Assembly: GCA_024867545.1 (NCBI GenBank)
Contig: JANFNE010000002.1
Coordinates: 186,001-250,000, forward strand
Length of the DNA: 64,000 nt
From: Phytopythium helicoides
Taxonomy: Eukaryota; Oomycota; Peronosporomycetes; Pythiales; Pythiaceae
Direction: 5' to 3'
Part shown: positions 45,180 to 55,230 of the stretch, piece by piece
Numbering within the stretch: position 1 is the first letter of the stretch
Layout: each line of letters begins with the position of its first letter
Program-made: the position numbers and the translations under genes
Notes under the pieces: generated by a model
Databases searched by the model: none
The model's input: only the letters and a program-made list of their open reading frames with translations
What the model was told of the DNA's origin: nothing

Positions 45180-46572
45180 ATGGGCAGCGATGGAGTTCAC
45201 GCCGCTGGCGACGCGCTGGCGCCGCTGCTGGCGCTCGGCGACTTCTCGTGGGCGCGCGTGGGGCTCGCCGCGCTCTGCGCCGTGCTGCTGCCGCTGATTT
45301 TGCACCGCATTTTCTACCACAAGCGCGTGCGCCACGAGAGCTCGCTGGGTTCGGGCTCGCTGGACGACTACATGCTCAAGGTGGGGGGTTTGGAGCGTTG
45401 AGCTGCGGTGGGATTTTGGCGTTGTGGCGCTGAATTGCGTGGGTTTTGGGCGACTGCTAGCATGGGATGAGCGAGCTGGACGCCAAGTTCCAGGTCGCGG
45501 TGGACTTTGTGGCCTCGAGGGGAGGCAACAGGCTCTCGAACGAGCAGGTGCGCCGGAGCTTCTGTGACGCAACTTGGCGAGTGCGAAGCGGTGGTGACGA
45601 CGGTGGATTTGGCGCGAACAGCGGCTCACGCTGTACGCGTTCTACAAGCAAGCGCACTTTGGCAAGTGTGAAATTGAGAAACCGTCAGCCGCAGACTTTG
45701 TCGGCAGCGCGAAATGGTAAGCACAGCCACTTGCAGAGCGACAATTTGGAGCAGATCTCACGCGTACATGCTACAGGGAGAGCTGGCGTGCGCTGGGTGA
45801 CATGGACCAGGAGGTGGCCAAGCAGCAGTATCTGCAGGAGGTGCAGGACCTGTTTGAGGACTTTGACGTGCGGGGGTCCAAGAAAGGCTCCTCTGGACCG
45901 GCCCCACAAGCGTCAAGCGAAGAAATGACCCTCGGCAGCTCCATGGTTGGCGCCGTCAGCATGCCCAAGGTGGACATGTGCGGTGATTGCAGTTTTGGAG
46001 CGTACAATGCGTAAGCAGAGTTCTGACTCGCGGGGCGATTTACAGGACGGCGGAGGAGTGGCAAGTCAAGGAGGACGTGTTCCACTTTGCGAGCACTGGC
46101 GCCGTTGATAAAATTGTTGCCGCCTTGAGCAAGGGAGCGAGCGTTGACTCACAGGTGGCAATTGAGCAAGTTCGTTTGACTCACTATCGACTATTGCTAA
46201 CCTCGGCTTGTTGCCACTGACCCAGGACGATGAGGGACGAACGATGCTTCACTGGGCGGTGGACCGCGAGCAGACAGCCGTTGTCGAGGAGCTGCTGAAG
46301 CGTGATGCCTCGCCCAATATCCAAGACGCTGACGGCATGACTGCGCTGCACTACGCCGCGAGCTGCGACCACGAAGAGATGGCACAGCTTCTGGTGCGAT
46401 TGATGAGCATGATACCGACGACATATATGATTGATGCTAATGCGTGCATTATGCACTCATACAGGTCAATCATGGGGCGCTCACGGATATTGAAGATGGC
46501 GACGGCGACACCCCCGAGAGCGTCGCGTCCTCGGAGCGCATGCAGTCCATCCTGGCGAGCGGCAAGCGGTAG
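45180..46572 (+). CDS. Membrane-anchored acyl-CoA-binding protein with ankyrin repeats (ACBD6/plant ACBP1-2 type)
   Basis: Seven exons (45180-45380, 45461-45547, 45622-45716, 45777-46010, 46046-46154, 46226-46393, 46465-46572) give 333 aa. An N-terminal membrane span (about 25-43, LAALCAVLLPLILHRIFYHK) precedes an acyl-CoA-binding domain (about 70-160: LDAKFQVAVDFV, RLTLYAFYKQAHFG, SWRALGDMDQEVAKQQY) and, after an acidic linker, two ankyrin repeats (GRTMLHWAVDRE; GMTALHYAASCDHEEMAQLL). This layout matches plant ACBP1/2 and, without the anchor, animal ACBD6, which bind long-chain acyl-CoAs at the ER/plasma membrane. All joins keep phase, but the fourth intron (46011-46045) would be only 35 bp, so that junction is the least certain. 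Confidence 0.85.
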
Positions 46573-47175
46573 TCAGAAGGCGCCGGTCTCATGCTAGTGC
46601 TAGATGATGCTCTGAATCAGAAAGAGGCGAGTTCTCGCGTCCTTCCGATCTTCTCTCGACCACGTCACAGCGAAACGCCATTCGCACGCGTGAAGATACC
46701 GAGGCGGGTCGCGAGGAAGAAGGCAGGAAGATCCTGCGGCTGCCTGGTCATCTCAGGATCTCTCTAGGCACCAACTCCCTGGTGATGAAATTTGTCCATG
46801 GGGCTAAATGCATTTGAACATGAATCATGGGGAATGGTTGGTTGACGCTGCTGACACTGCTCAGGTTTGCTCATGATCAGCTTCAAGCCTTGAAGGATGC
46901 GGGGTCCAACTGTGGGGTGCACTGTCCAATGAGCGGTCCAAGTTCACTCACAGCCCATTGCTGACCGACTAGCGTGATCCTTGCGCTGCAGTTGAAGTAC
47001 CTTCATCGGGTAAGCGGAAAGCACCCAGACACTAGGATATGAGTGTCTCCCGTCGTCGGGAGGAGTCGATTGGTGTTCATGGGTATCGACAAGTGCTACA
47101 ACTACTGCTAGTGGCCTCTCCGAGGAGGAGGGTAGCGATGGATCGGTGCCATCGGTCGGCGAGCGGGCCTGGAGT
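46573..47175. other. Non-coding interval between convergent genes
   Basis: It holds the 3' flanks of the ACBP gene (+) and the cold-shock-like gene (-). No gene or repeat was recognised. Confidence 0.6.
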
Positions 47176-48276
47176 CTAAATAAACGGCATCTCGTCGTCC
47201 TCCAGCTGCTCGGCGTACTTGATCAGGTCCACGGGGTGCTTCACTGGCACGTTGCGGGGAGAAATCACCGTCAGTCCCTCCATGGCGCGCGCAAACGACA
47301 CCTGGCGTGCTTGCTTGCAGGAGCGGAGCGCCGTGCGGCTCTTCTCAATCTCCTCGTCTGATGGCACAGGAGTCACATTGAGTGCGCATGCGGCTCGTGC
47401 ATTGCTGCTGAAGGCAAACTCGACCGTCTTGCCGACAGAGATCTCGCGGCGGAACGCCACCTCACTCTCGGGGAGGTCGAACGGGATCACGAGCGGCATC
47501 TTGACCTGGAACGAGCTTGGCTTGGCGCTCTTGCTGCTAATAGCACTGCTCGAAGTGGCAGCCAGAGTCGCCTGCTTGGCACGCACGTTGGTGCTCTCAA
47601 CACGGAGGTTGTGCGGGATGATGAAGCCGTGCGATCCCTGAATGTCGATGACCGTGCCGCAGTGCAGGACGTTGAGCGTGTTGCTAACTTCGCTCGACGC
47701 CGAGCTGTTGCGGCGAGTCTTCTGGACGACTGCAGCGTTCGTGGCGGCCTCAAGCGCTCCAAGGTCGGCCGACTTGCGGCGACCAGTCGACACGTTCGAC
47801 TCGGTCTCAACAGCGGGCGAGACGATCGCCGGGGACGCATCGTTGAGCGGCGCAGCAATGGCCACTGCCTTGGCAGCAGGCGACTTGGGAGCACTACGGG
47901 CCTTGCTCTTGGCGCTGACGGTCTTGACGGACGAGATGTCGGCGACCGTGACGACCTTGGGGCCGCTCTTCTGCATCTCCTTGTCGAGGAAGTCCTGGTA
48001 GGACTCGACGGCCTTGGGGTGCTTGAACTCGTGCACGGCCGTGAGCACGCTGGTGGCGATCATGCCGACGCCCGCGAGCGTCATCCAGAGGCGGAAGCGG
48101 CCGAGCAGCGTGATGCCCACGAGCACGAGCGCACCGGCAAGCAGCACGACGCCGATCGGGCGCAGCACGCGCAGCTGGCGGCACTCGGTGGCCTTGGTGG
48201 CGGCCTTGGTCGTCATGGAGCGGATCGTTTGCACGCCCGAGCGCAGCATCTTTCCGGACGCGCGCGTCTTGCCCAT
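47176..48276 (-). CDS. Membrane protein with cold-shock-like domain
   Basis: Single-exon protein of 366 aa from the ATG at 48276 (MGKTRASGK); the frame is open to an ATG at 48348, but that reading has a 24-residue low-quality extension. Two adjacent membrane spans (about residues 40-62 and 65-85, VVLLAGALVLVGITLLG and LAGVGMIATSVLTAV) are followed by HEFKHPKAVESYQDFLDKEM, a basic/serine-alanine linker, and a region resembling a cold-shock (OB-fold) domain: HCGTVIDIQGSHGFIIPH...VGKTVEFAFSSNARAACALNV. Cold-shock domains bind single-stranded nucleic acid; here the typical aromatic RNP motif is only partly kept. The C-terminus ends in an acidic tail. I do not recognise the full architecture. Confidence 0.75.
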   Translation of the reverse strand: MGKTRASGKMLRSGVQTIRSMTTKAATKATECRQLRVLRPIGVVLLAGALVLVGITLLGRFRLWMTLAGVGMIATSVLTAVHEFKHPKAVESYQDFLDKEMQKSGPKVVTVADISSVKTVSAKSKARSAPKSPAAKAVAIAAPLNDASPAIVSPAVETESNVSTGRRKSADLGALEAATNAAVVQKTRRNSSASSEVSNTLNVLHCGTVIDIQGSHGFIIPHNLRVESTNVRAKQATLAATSSSAISSKSAKPSSFQVKMPLVIPFDLPESEVAFRREISVGKTVEFAFSSNARAACALNVTPVPSDEEIEKSRTALRSCKQARQVSFARAMEGLTVISPRNVPVKHPVDLIKYAEQLEDDEMPFI

Positions 48277-49738
48277 GGCCTTTCTGGTGGGATTTGCTGT
48301 CGTGACTGGTGTCTTGCGAGTGTGTGAGAGGTGCGGATCGGCCTGCAAGTCGGCGGAGAGAGCGCGTTAGACCTCGAGGGCGGGTGTCGTCCTCACGCAA
48401 AAGGCGGCGGCGCACCTCCGGTCTGCTTGCTTGACGCGAGCGGTGAGTGGCGCTCGTCCAGCCCCAACTCGAAAGGGGGGAGAAGTGCACGCCGACCGGA
48501 AATTTCCTTTGTGCATGAAGCAGCCGGGCGGATCCGCCGGCGCAAACGTGTCAGTGAATGTATCGACATACTGGACGCGAGTGTCTCGCTGGAAGGGGTA
48601 CACGGTACCGGAAACAGGTGCAATCACCTACCCCGTCCGTTCAGCACTATACTCAGGAACCTTTGTATTCGCGTACCCCGTAGATCCAACTCCTATTGAA
48701 TTTTAGATCATTATATGAAACAGCTCCTTGGAAACAAATACCCCGCCGCAACCGCTGAACCTGATGGAGCCAGGCAAAGCCTGGTCGACACCAGCTGTTG
48801 CACGCTGCTGGCAGGCGCTAACGCGCTGGCCCGGGTTGAATCAACTCATACTGCGCGCCATACAATTCCTGGCGCCGCGGCAACCGGATTAATCGCCAAT
48901 GTGCGCTGGCTCTCGCCTTCACTCGGCCCCGCTCATGCCGAGGGCATCAACAGTGGCACGCGCGGCGGACCAGCTCCAGGCTCGCCTTCATGGCCACGAG
49001 AGCGCTGGAAGCGCGTGCGTCGGTCGGTCCGGAGCGGCGTCAACTCGAGCGGGAGGCCGGAGCGAGTCACGCAGTGCGACACCGAAGCAGTGTGATCTCA
49101 GGCTCGGCGCTTTGCTGGACGGCGGTGAGCCGAGCCTGAACGGCTACGTGCGACACGCAGGCAGCGCGTAAGCGATCGGATGCGCACGCGTTGAAGCGCA
49201 AAAGCTTGCGAGCCACGTTGAAGTGGTTGCGGCTCGTTACACCACTGCAACTGGCAAGACAGAGCCGATGAGGGATGGAGGATTGTTGTGGGCATCTGAC
49301 GTTGTTGCGAGCTGCTAATGCTGCGGTGAGCAGCACTGCGATCGCGTCGGATCGAGGCATGAGCGGTGACGTCATTTTTTTCTGATGATGGCATGGTGTC
49401 TTTCGCACGACTGCATGTCTACAATCTACAATCAAGCGTGCGCTGCAGAGTTCGCTGCCTGCTTTGCCTCTCCACGTCGCTGGCTGCTGGCCTCGGCGCT
49501 ATCGGCAACAAACGTCGCACAGTATCAAGTCACCGCGCAGTCGCCTCCGACGTCATGATATCAGCACAGACATTTGACATGGCGTCGTTGGATTGGTTGA
49601 AATCAAATCATTTTGCTGTTATCCTCCTTTTCATTGGCTGAAAACCACACATAGCAAGCCCCAGTGAGAGATCCTGCTCGACGGCAACTTCAAAAGAAGA
49701 TCCAGGGGCAAGCGACTCGCGCTGGGTATCGGCGCAGC
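48277..49738. other. Non-coding interval between divergent genes
   Basis: It contains the promoter sides of the cold-shock-like gene (-) and the HAD/Alba gene (+). At 1.46 kb it is the longest gap on the right side. Open frames are short and unlike known proteins; no repeat was seen. Confidence 0.55.
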
Positions 49739-50810
49739 ATGGAGCGCGCCGTGCTCGCCGTGGACGTGGACCACGCGCTGACCAAGCTCCAGGACGCAGT
49801 GGTGGCCTGGCACAACGAGCAGGCGGGCGACAAGGTGGCGCTCCGCTCTGCGTTGCGCTCGCGACGGACGAACGCGCAGCCGACGCTAACGGTCGCGTGT
49901 GCAGCTGCAGGTTGAGGCGCTGACGGCGGACGGCTGGAAGAAGCTGTGGGCCGCGCTGGAAGGCGACAAGCGGCGTGCGTTCTTCTCGTCGACGCAGTTC
50001 CAGGGCGGACTGGCGGCTGTGGAAGGCGCGAAGGACGCGCTGCAACCGCTGCGCTCGCTCTTCTCGCTCGTGGCGGTCGCGGACCGGCCGCGATCGACTG
50101 AGAGAGCGACGCGCGAGTGGCTGGACGCGAACTTTGGCGGCGTTTTCGACAGGCTACTCGTGGTGGATGGGGCCGACGCTGAGGCGGTGGGAGAGAGGAA
50201 GAAGAAACTATTTGGCGACCTGAAGGTTCGCGCAGCCGTTGGCGTGGACGTGTCAACTCTGGCTCCTGTGGCTGCCGGGCTTGAGCGATGCATCCTCGTT
50301 GGATTGCTACCTTGGGCTATGGAGCAAAAGAGCAAGGTGCCAAAGACGACGGAGGTGGCGGATTGGCCCGCAGCGAAGGATGCGCTCGAGCAGCTTGCAG
50401 CGGATCTGGAGCTCAAGCCTGCAGACAAGGTTGCGGCGGGGCCAAAGCTGACGCGCGGCACCGACGATTTGGTCGTGGTGACTTTGCGCAAGCCAGCAGG
50501 TACGGTGGCGAGGCACTGACTACGAGTTGCCGATTGAGGAGCGTTCTAACTCTGCCTTGTGCTTTCAGTCTTCTACGCCAACATGATCAGCGCCAAGATG
50601 ACGCGCCAGAACCAGGAGACAATCCGACTGCAGGCGACCGAAGGTGCCATCACGACGGCCGTGCAGACGGCCGAGATGCTGCGCGCGCAGAGCATCACGA
50701 CGACTGCCAAGATCGCGACGCGGTACGTGGTGAGCCGGTCCAAGGACCAGGACAACTACCGCGTGCCCAAGATCGAGCTGCTGCTGCAGCGCGTTAACCA
50801 GAAGCCGTGA
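49739..50810 (+). CDS. HAD-like domain fused to an Alba domain
   Basis: Three phase-consistent exons (49739-49834, 49905-50499, 50569-50810) give 310 aa. Residues 1-215 resemble a HAD-type phosphatase/5'-nucleotidase family: the nucleophile strand VLAVDVDHAL keeps DxD, LFSLVAVADRP..ATREWLDANFGGVFD matches the usual LVVVTSR..T..WI..HFPG..F block, and GVDVS stands where most members have IDD. The second-motif Ser/Thr is replaced by Ala, so catalysis may be lost. Residues 225-310 form an Alba domain (DLVVVTLRKPAVFYANMI, TTAVQTAEMLRA, PKIELLLQR). Alba proteins bind RNA or DNA. The exon 2-exon 3 junction lies inside the Alba domain, which argues that this is one gene. Its function is unknown. Confidence 0.8.
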
Positions 50811-50938
50811 GTGCGAAGCTATTGAGCTAAGTGCAGTAGGAAGACAGTCCTGCTCGCAAGCTTCCGAGCCATCTGCTGGTGGTGCGAGCAAGTTTATATA
50901 TGATCGCCGACTTTCGACTTGTATTGGCGTGCACGCCT

Positions 50939-51247
50939 CTATTCGCGGCCCGACGTGCCGCGCGCCACCTCCACAGCCTCACGCAGGTACTCCTGGCGCT
51001 CCTCGTCACGCAGCTGCCGTCGCTCGGCCTCGTTCTTGGTCACGATCTCGTCTGCTCACCCCAAAGCGCAATAGTGATGCCTGTCAGCCAGCAGTCCACG
51101 GAAGCAGCGGAAAAATAAAAATGGCAAACGCCACGCACAAAAGCCCGTCTTGACCATGAAGAGCTCCATGGCCGCGCCCGTCACGAAGCACACGGGCACG
51201 AGCTTCTTGAGGATCGGCCCGAGCGCCACGGCCTTCTGCGGCTGCAT
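50939..51247 (-). CDS. UQCC5/SMIM4-like small mitochondrial membrane protein
   Basis: Two exons (51139-51247, 50939-51051) encode 73 aa; the intron is 87 bp and phase-consistent. One membrane span (LVPVCFVTGAAMELFMVK, about 15-32) is followed by GFYEIVTKNEAERR and a charged helix. The pattern P..FV.G..ME..M.K......FY.....A.ERR matches animal SMIM4 (UQCC5), an inner-membrane factor that links mitochondrial translation to complex III assembly. Length agrees (about 70 aa). The assignment rests on a short motif, so it is moderate. The gene is divergent from the SET-domain gene, with 179 bp between the two ATGs. Confidence 0.62.
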
Positions 51248-51426
51248 GGTCGCGATCGCTTTAGTGTTGGGTGGGGAGCAAGCGGGGGGAAGAGTCTTGA
51301 TTCTGCAACTACCTCTCCGACATTTACATACGAGAAGGTGGTAAGGGAGTTGCTCAATGAGAGTACATATGAAGCCGCCCCGAAGCGACACAGCCCATTC
51401 TGCGACTGGCTACGGACGCGAGCGCC
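51248..51426. promoter_or_regulatory. Compact bidirectional promoter interval
   Basis: The start codons of the UQCC5-like gene (-) and the SET gene (+) are 179 bp apart, so both promoters must share this segment. No defined element was recognised. Confidence 0.5.
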
Positions 51427-52301
51427 ATGGCGGCCAGCGTGTGCGCGGGCTTCCGCTGCCTGGACCGGGACGAGTGCTATTCCTATGACCACGAGCTCAA
51501 GCGCGTGGCGTTCGCGCACGACGGCGGCAGCTGCGGCGCCGCGCAGAGCGACGAGCGGCGGCGCTTCCAGTACCGGACACGCGATGGAGAGCTCACGACG
51601 ATCTGGTGCGTCCATGGGTATCACTAGCTGTTTAAGCAGGCGAGGATGCTGACAAGCTGCTGTGATGCAGTGCGGAGAAGGCGCAGGAGCTGATGGGGTG
51701 CGAGTACACGAGCAAGCTGCTGTTCCAACGCACGCACATGCTGCGCAACTACGCGTTCTGGGGCTTCTCCGACTCGGTCGTGGACGGCTTCGAGCAGGCG
51801 GCGCAGGCGGTGAGCGACATGACCATCATCTCGCCCAAGGTGGCGATTGGGCACGTGGATTCGCTCGACCATGTTGAGGAGCAGCCGTTGGGGCTGTTTG
51901 CCACAGACGACCTGGCAAGGCTCGAGTTCCTCGGAGAGTACACTGGCGTGCTCAAGGTGCACGCGGACGGCGTCAACAACTTTGACCCGTACGGCATCTC
52001 GTATCCGTCCGTGTATGAGGCTGGCGACCTGTACGTGAGCGCCTCCGAGTACGGCAACGTCATTCGCTGCATCAACCACAGCTCACGGCCGAACGCGCGC
52101 TTCGTTCCGATGGTGCACGGCGGCATCCTGCGGATCTTCTGCGTGAGTGTCTGTCATTTGGACGCATATCTGAATTTGGCACTGATGGATTGTACGATGA
52201 TACAGTTCACGATCGCGGAGATCAAGGCGGGTGAGCAAATCTTTGTCAACTATGGCAGCGCGTACTGGAAAGCCACTGGCGTCGTGCCGGTCGACTTTTA
52301 G
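51427..52301 (+). CDS. SET-domain protein (putative lysine methyltransferase)
   Basis: Three phase-consistent exons (51427-51605, 51671-52142, 52206-52301) give 248 aa. The C-terminal half is a SET domain: GLFATDDLARLEFLGEYTG (start strand), NVIRCINHSSRPNARF (the NHS motif that contacts S-adenosylmethionine) and AGEQIFVNYGSAYW (the catalytic tyrosine block). The N-terminal about 100 residues (MAASVCAGFRCLDRDECYSYD; first 20: MAASVCAGFRCLDRDECYSY) resemble no domain I know. It lacks the cysteine-rich pre- and post-SET modules, like SET7/SMYD-type or free-standing enzymes. The substrate, histone or otherwise, cannot be told. Confidence 0.85.
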
Positions 52302-52431
52302 ATTTTTGCAGCAGACTCCTCTCTTCATGTACAAGTGGTAAACAACATTGACACACGAGCAAAGGCTCAAGCGAGTGGATGGATACATGCTGCGAACTCT
52401 ACGTTGGCGACACGAGTGGTATCCCACAGGT

Positions 52432-53154
52432 TCATTCCTCGATCTCGACGATGGCCTCGATCTCAACGGGCACGTTGAGCGGCAGCGCATTGGTGCCGAC
52501 GGCCGAGCGCGCGTGCACGCCCTTGTAGCCAAAGACCTTGCCAATCGTGTCCGAGGCGCCGTTGACGACCGCAGGCTGCGCCGTGAAGCCGTCCACGCAG
52601 TTGACAAATCCCACGACCTTGACGACGCGCTTGACCTTGTCCAGGTCTCCCAGCTCGTCTGCAAATCGCACCCAACTCCCATCAGGACGCCAGCATCTCT
52701 CCACCTCCATCATCAGCCCAACTGCGTACGCTTGAGCGTGGCCATGAGGCTGAGCGCGATGTAGTGCGCGGCGTCGTACGCCTCCTCGGTCGTCACGTCC
52801 TTGCCCACCTTGCCCGTGATGAGCTCCCCGCCCGCCGGCTGCGGCAGGTGTCCAGCTGCGCATCCACCAAACCAGTCAGTGCCCTCCGCCGCCCCCAAGC
52901 AGCCCGCCACGCACCAACGCACCCGTGAAGATGTAGTTGCCGCTGCGCACGCACGTGCGGTAGTTGCCCTTGGGCTCCGCGACCGCCGGCAGCACGTATC
53001 CCAGCTGCTCCAACTTGCGCTCAATATGCACGCGGCGAGCGGCGCTGGCGGCGCGTGGCTGGAGCGAGCGGAGCACGGGGGCGAACAGCATCTTGGAGCT
53101 TGGCGGCAAATCTGGATCTGGCCCCATGATGGGCGGTGACGGGTCAAGGTGCAT
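52432..53154 (-). CDS. RidA/YjgF/YER057c-family enamine/imine deaminase
   Basis: Three phase-consistent exons (52923-53154, 52730-52855, 52432-52658). The frame allows starts at 53154 (194 aa) or at 53091 (173 aa, MLFAPVLRSLQPRAASAARR), the latter an amphipathic arginine-rich sequence typical of mitochondrial import. The core shows IFTAGHLPQ, DVTTEEAYDAAHYIALSLMA, and VHARSAVGTNALPLNVPVEI with the arginine that binds the imino-acid carboxylate. Bacterial RidA hydrolyses reactive 2-aminoacrylate and similar enamines formed by PLP enzymes. The GKVG and length features recall the longer RidA-like subgroup, so the exact substrate is uncertain. Its 3' end faces the SET gene (130 bp apart). Confidence 0.88.
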
Positions 53155-53253
53155 CAGGGGGTTGATGCGTCTGGGCCGCTCCAGACTGCGTCAGTGAGTG
53201 ATGCGTCTGGAGCGCGCCAGAGTTCTGACTCACCCACGGGTGCACTATGCACT

Positions 53254-53878
53254 TCAACTTGGGCGGGATGCCAGCAGCACGGCCACCTGCACGTGCTGCA
53301 GACGATTCGCGACGTCGTACGCGCGCTCGTTGCGCTGCATGGAAGGTGGAGATGCGGTGAGTTGAGGATTTAATTGAGGATGGTTGTGGCAGGACGGTAC
53401 CGAGTTGAGGGCACTGCGGTCGGCGCGGCGAGAGAGCAAGAGTCGTACGGCGTCGGCGTGGCCGCCTTGGGCTGCCTTGTGCAGCGGCGTGGAGGCGTCG
53501 GATAGTGCAGTCGCGTTTACATCTGCGCCAGCGTCGAGCAGTAGGATGCATGTGTTGACCTGTCCGAGCAGTGAAGCGTGGTGCAGAGCAGTGTAGCCTG
53601 ACTGTGATTGTTCACAGGAAGCAACGATTGTGAGCTCAACGAGAGCAAAGGCGTCTTCGACGTACTATTCTGACCTGGTCCCGGGCGTTGACGTCGACGA
53701 GTTCGTTTGAAAGCAGCGCGTTGATTTTGGAGTGGTTCCCGTTCAGCACGGCGACGTGCAACGGAGTCGTCGCTGCTCGAGCCGTCGGGTCGCGCTGCCT
53801 GCGGTAAAACTCGAGGAACGCGTCGCTGACTTCCAGCGCAGCAAACGCCCCTGGCGTTGCAGGAGGAAGAGCAGCCAT
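53254..53878 (-). CDS. Small ankyrin-repeat protein
   Basis: Three phase-consistent exons (53675-53878, 53401-53601, 53254-53334) give 161 aa. After MAALPPATPG and a short helical lead come ankyrin repeats ATTPLHVAVLNGNHSKINALL, SGYTALHHASLLGQVNTCILLL and STPLHKAAQGGHADAVRLLL (each shown only in part: TPLHVAVLNGN, GYTALHHASLLGQ, TPLHKAAQGGH), and a final partial repeat AYDVANRLQHVQVAVLL. No catalytic domain is present, so it is probably a binding adaptor. The frame also allows an ATG at 53902. It is on the same strand as the RidA gene, about 100 bp upstream of it. Confidence 0.82.
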
Positions 53879-55230
53879 GCTGATCTCTCTCCAACTCGTC
53901 AAGATGCTGTCGTGGTCCTATAAAAAGCTGGCGTCGAGTGACTGTGGCACAATCAACACGCACGATGGATTTGTTGGCACAATGATGGCGTTGCGCGCCG
54001 AACGTGGCATGCGCTTACAGGCAGGACGGCGAAAATGGAGGGAGGTCAACTGTCTATTTGCTGTGTATTGATAGTCGTCGACTCGAGCCACGCCACGTCA
54101 GAGGTGTTGGCGGGCACGCCGAGCACGAAAAAGTGCGCAGCGCGTCACAACGTCTTGAGTGTTTCACTCGGGCAAGCAATACGAAGCAATCATGAGCAAC
54201 TCGCCTCGCAGTGGGCAAGCTTGCAGCGTGTCTTGGCGCTGCGTGCAACGCACAGTACTCAACTGTCCATCAGCAATCACGACTTCATAGCGCGTTGAGT
54301 GGGCACCAGCCATCGCGGATTCCAGCCAAAGTGCCAGCTCGAGTGGCACCATGCAGTTTCATTACTCTAGATCGGTCGCGAGTGGAGTTCATGACCTCTA
54401 CGGATGCACCTCCAGTGCTCGACCACAGGGTGAGGCTCGCTCGGCACTGCCTGCACAGCGTCAAGCGATCCCGCCCCAGCTCTGCGCGAGCGGTTGATTT
54501 CTACGCGAGGGTGTAACATGATAAGCTTTCCGTAGAGATTTGTACCGTACGTTGCAGCTCCAGCACGACTGTGTTGCAGTGTGCACCTCGTCAGCATGAT
54601 GCAAGCGACTTCAAGCAGAGCCAGCCATCGTCTCAATGGCCCATCGAAGCTGGCGGCTCTGCAGCTGACGTCGACGGACAGGCGTTCGAGGTGCGCGAGG
54701 AGGAGACTCGTGATTGATGCCCGTTCCGTTGGTTGATGTTTTGATGTTTAGTCCGCGAAGCACATCCTCGCTTATCGGTGAGGCAAGTTGTCTACGGCTC
54801 ACCAGGACGCTTTCAGCGAGCTCCATGCGTGGTCTTGAGCTACATGAGGTTGGCTAGCCCAATGGCTGTCACGACCAGCCATTCTGGAAACCGTGTATCC
54901 AGGCGTGTCTCCATGGCACGGGACGCTGATCAGCAGGAAACAAAGAGGTGTCCGCTGCGTTGTGTTGTGTGCGGCGGCATCACGTCGCTTGACAATGTCA
55001 ACCGTGTCCCGGGACTGCATCCCGACGATCGATCCCACTATTTTCGCATTTCTTCCTCTCACGCATCTCCATGTTGCACTGCCTGTACGTTTTTGCCAAG
55101 CATGTGCAATGCAATCCAGCTGCTGTGCTCCAGTGCCTGTGCCCCCGAGGTAGCTAGCCAATTTCGCTTTGCCACTTGCAGATTTGCCACGGACCTCGCA
55201 AGCCCCTCGGTCTCACCTTCACGAGCGACC
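53879..55230. other. Non-coding interval upstream of the GH30 gene
   Basis: It contains the promoter sides of the small ankyrin gene (-) and the GH30 gene (+). The long frame that runs into GH30 from 54778 lacks any family resemblance before the signal peptide, so I treat it as untranslated. Confidence 0.55.

Noticed and set aside
54778..55230. N-terminal extension of the GH30 frame
   Set aside because: It reads through without homology, whereas a clear signal peptide begins at the ATG at 55231.
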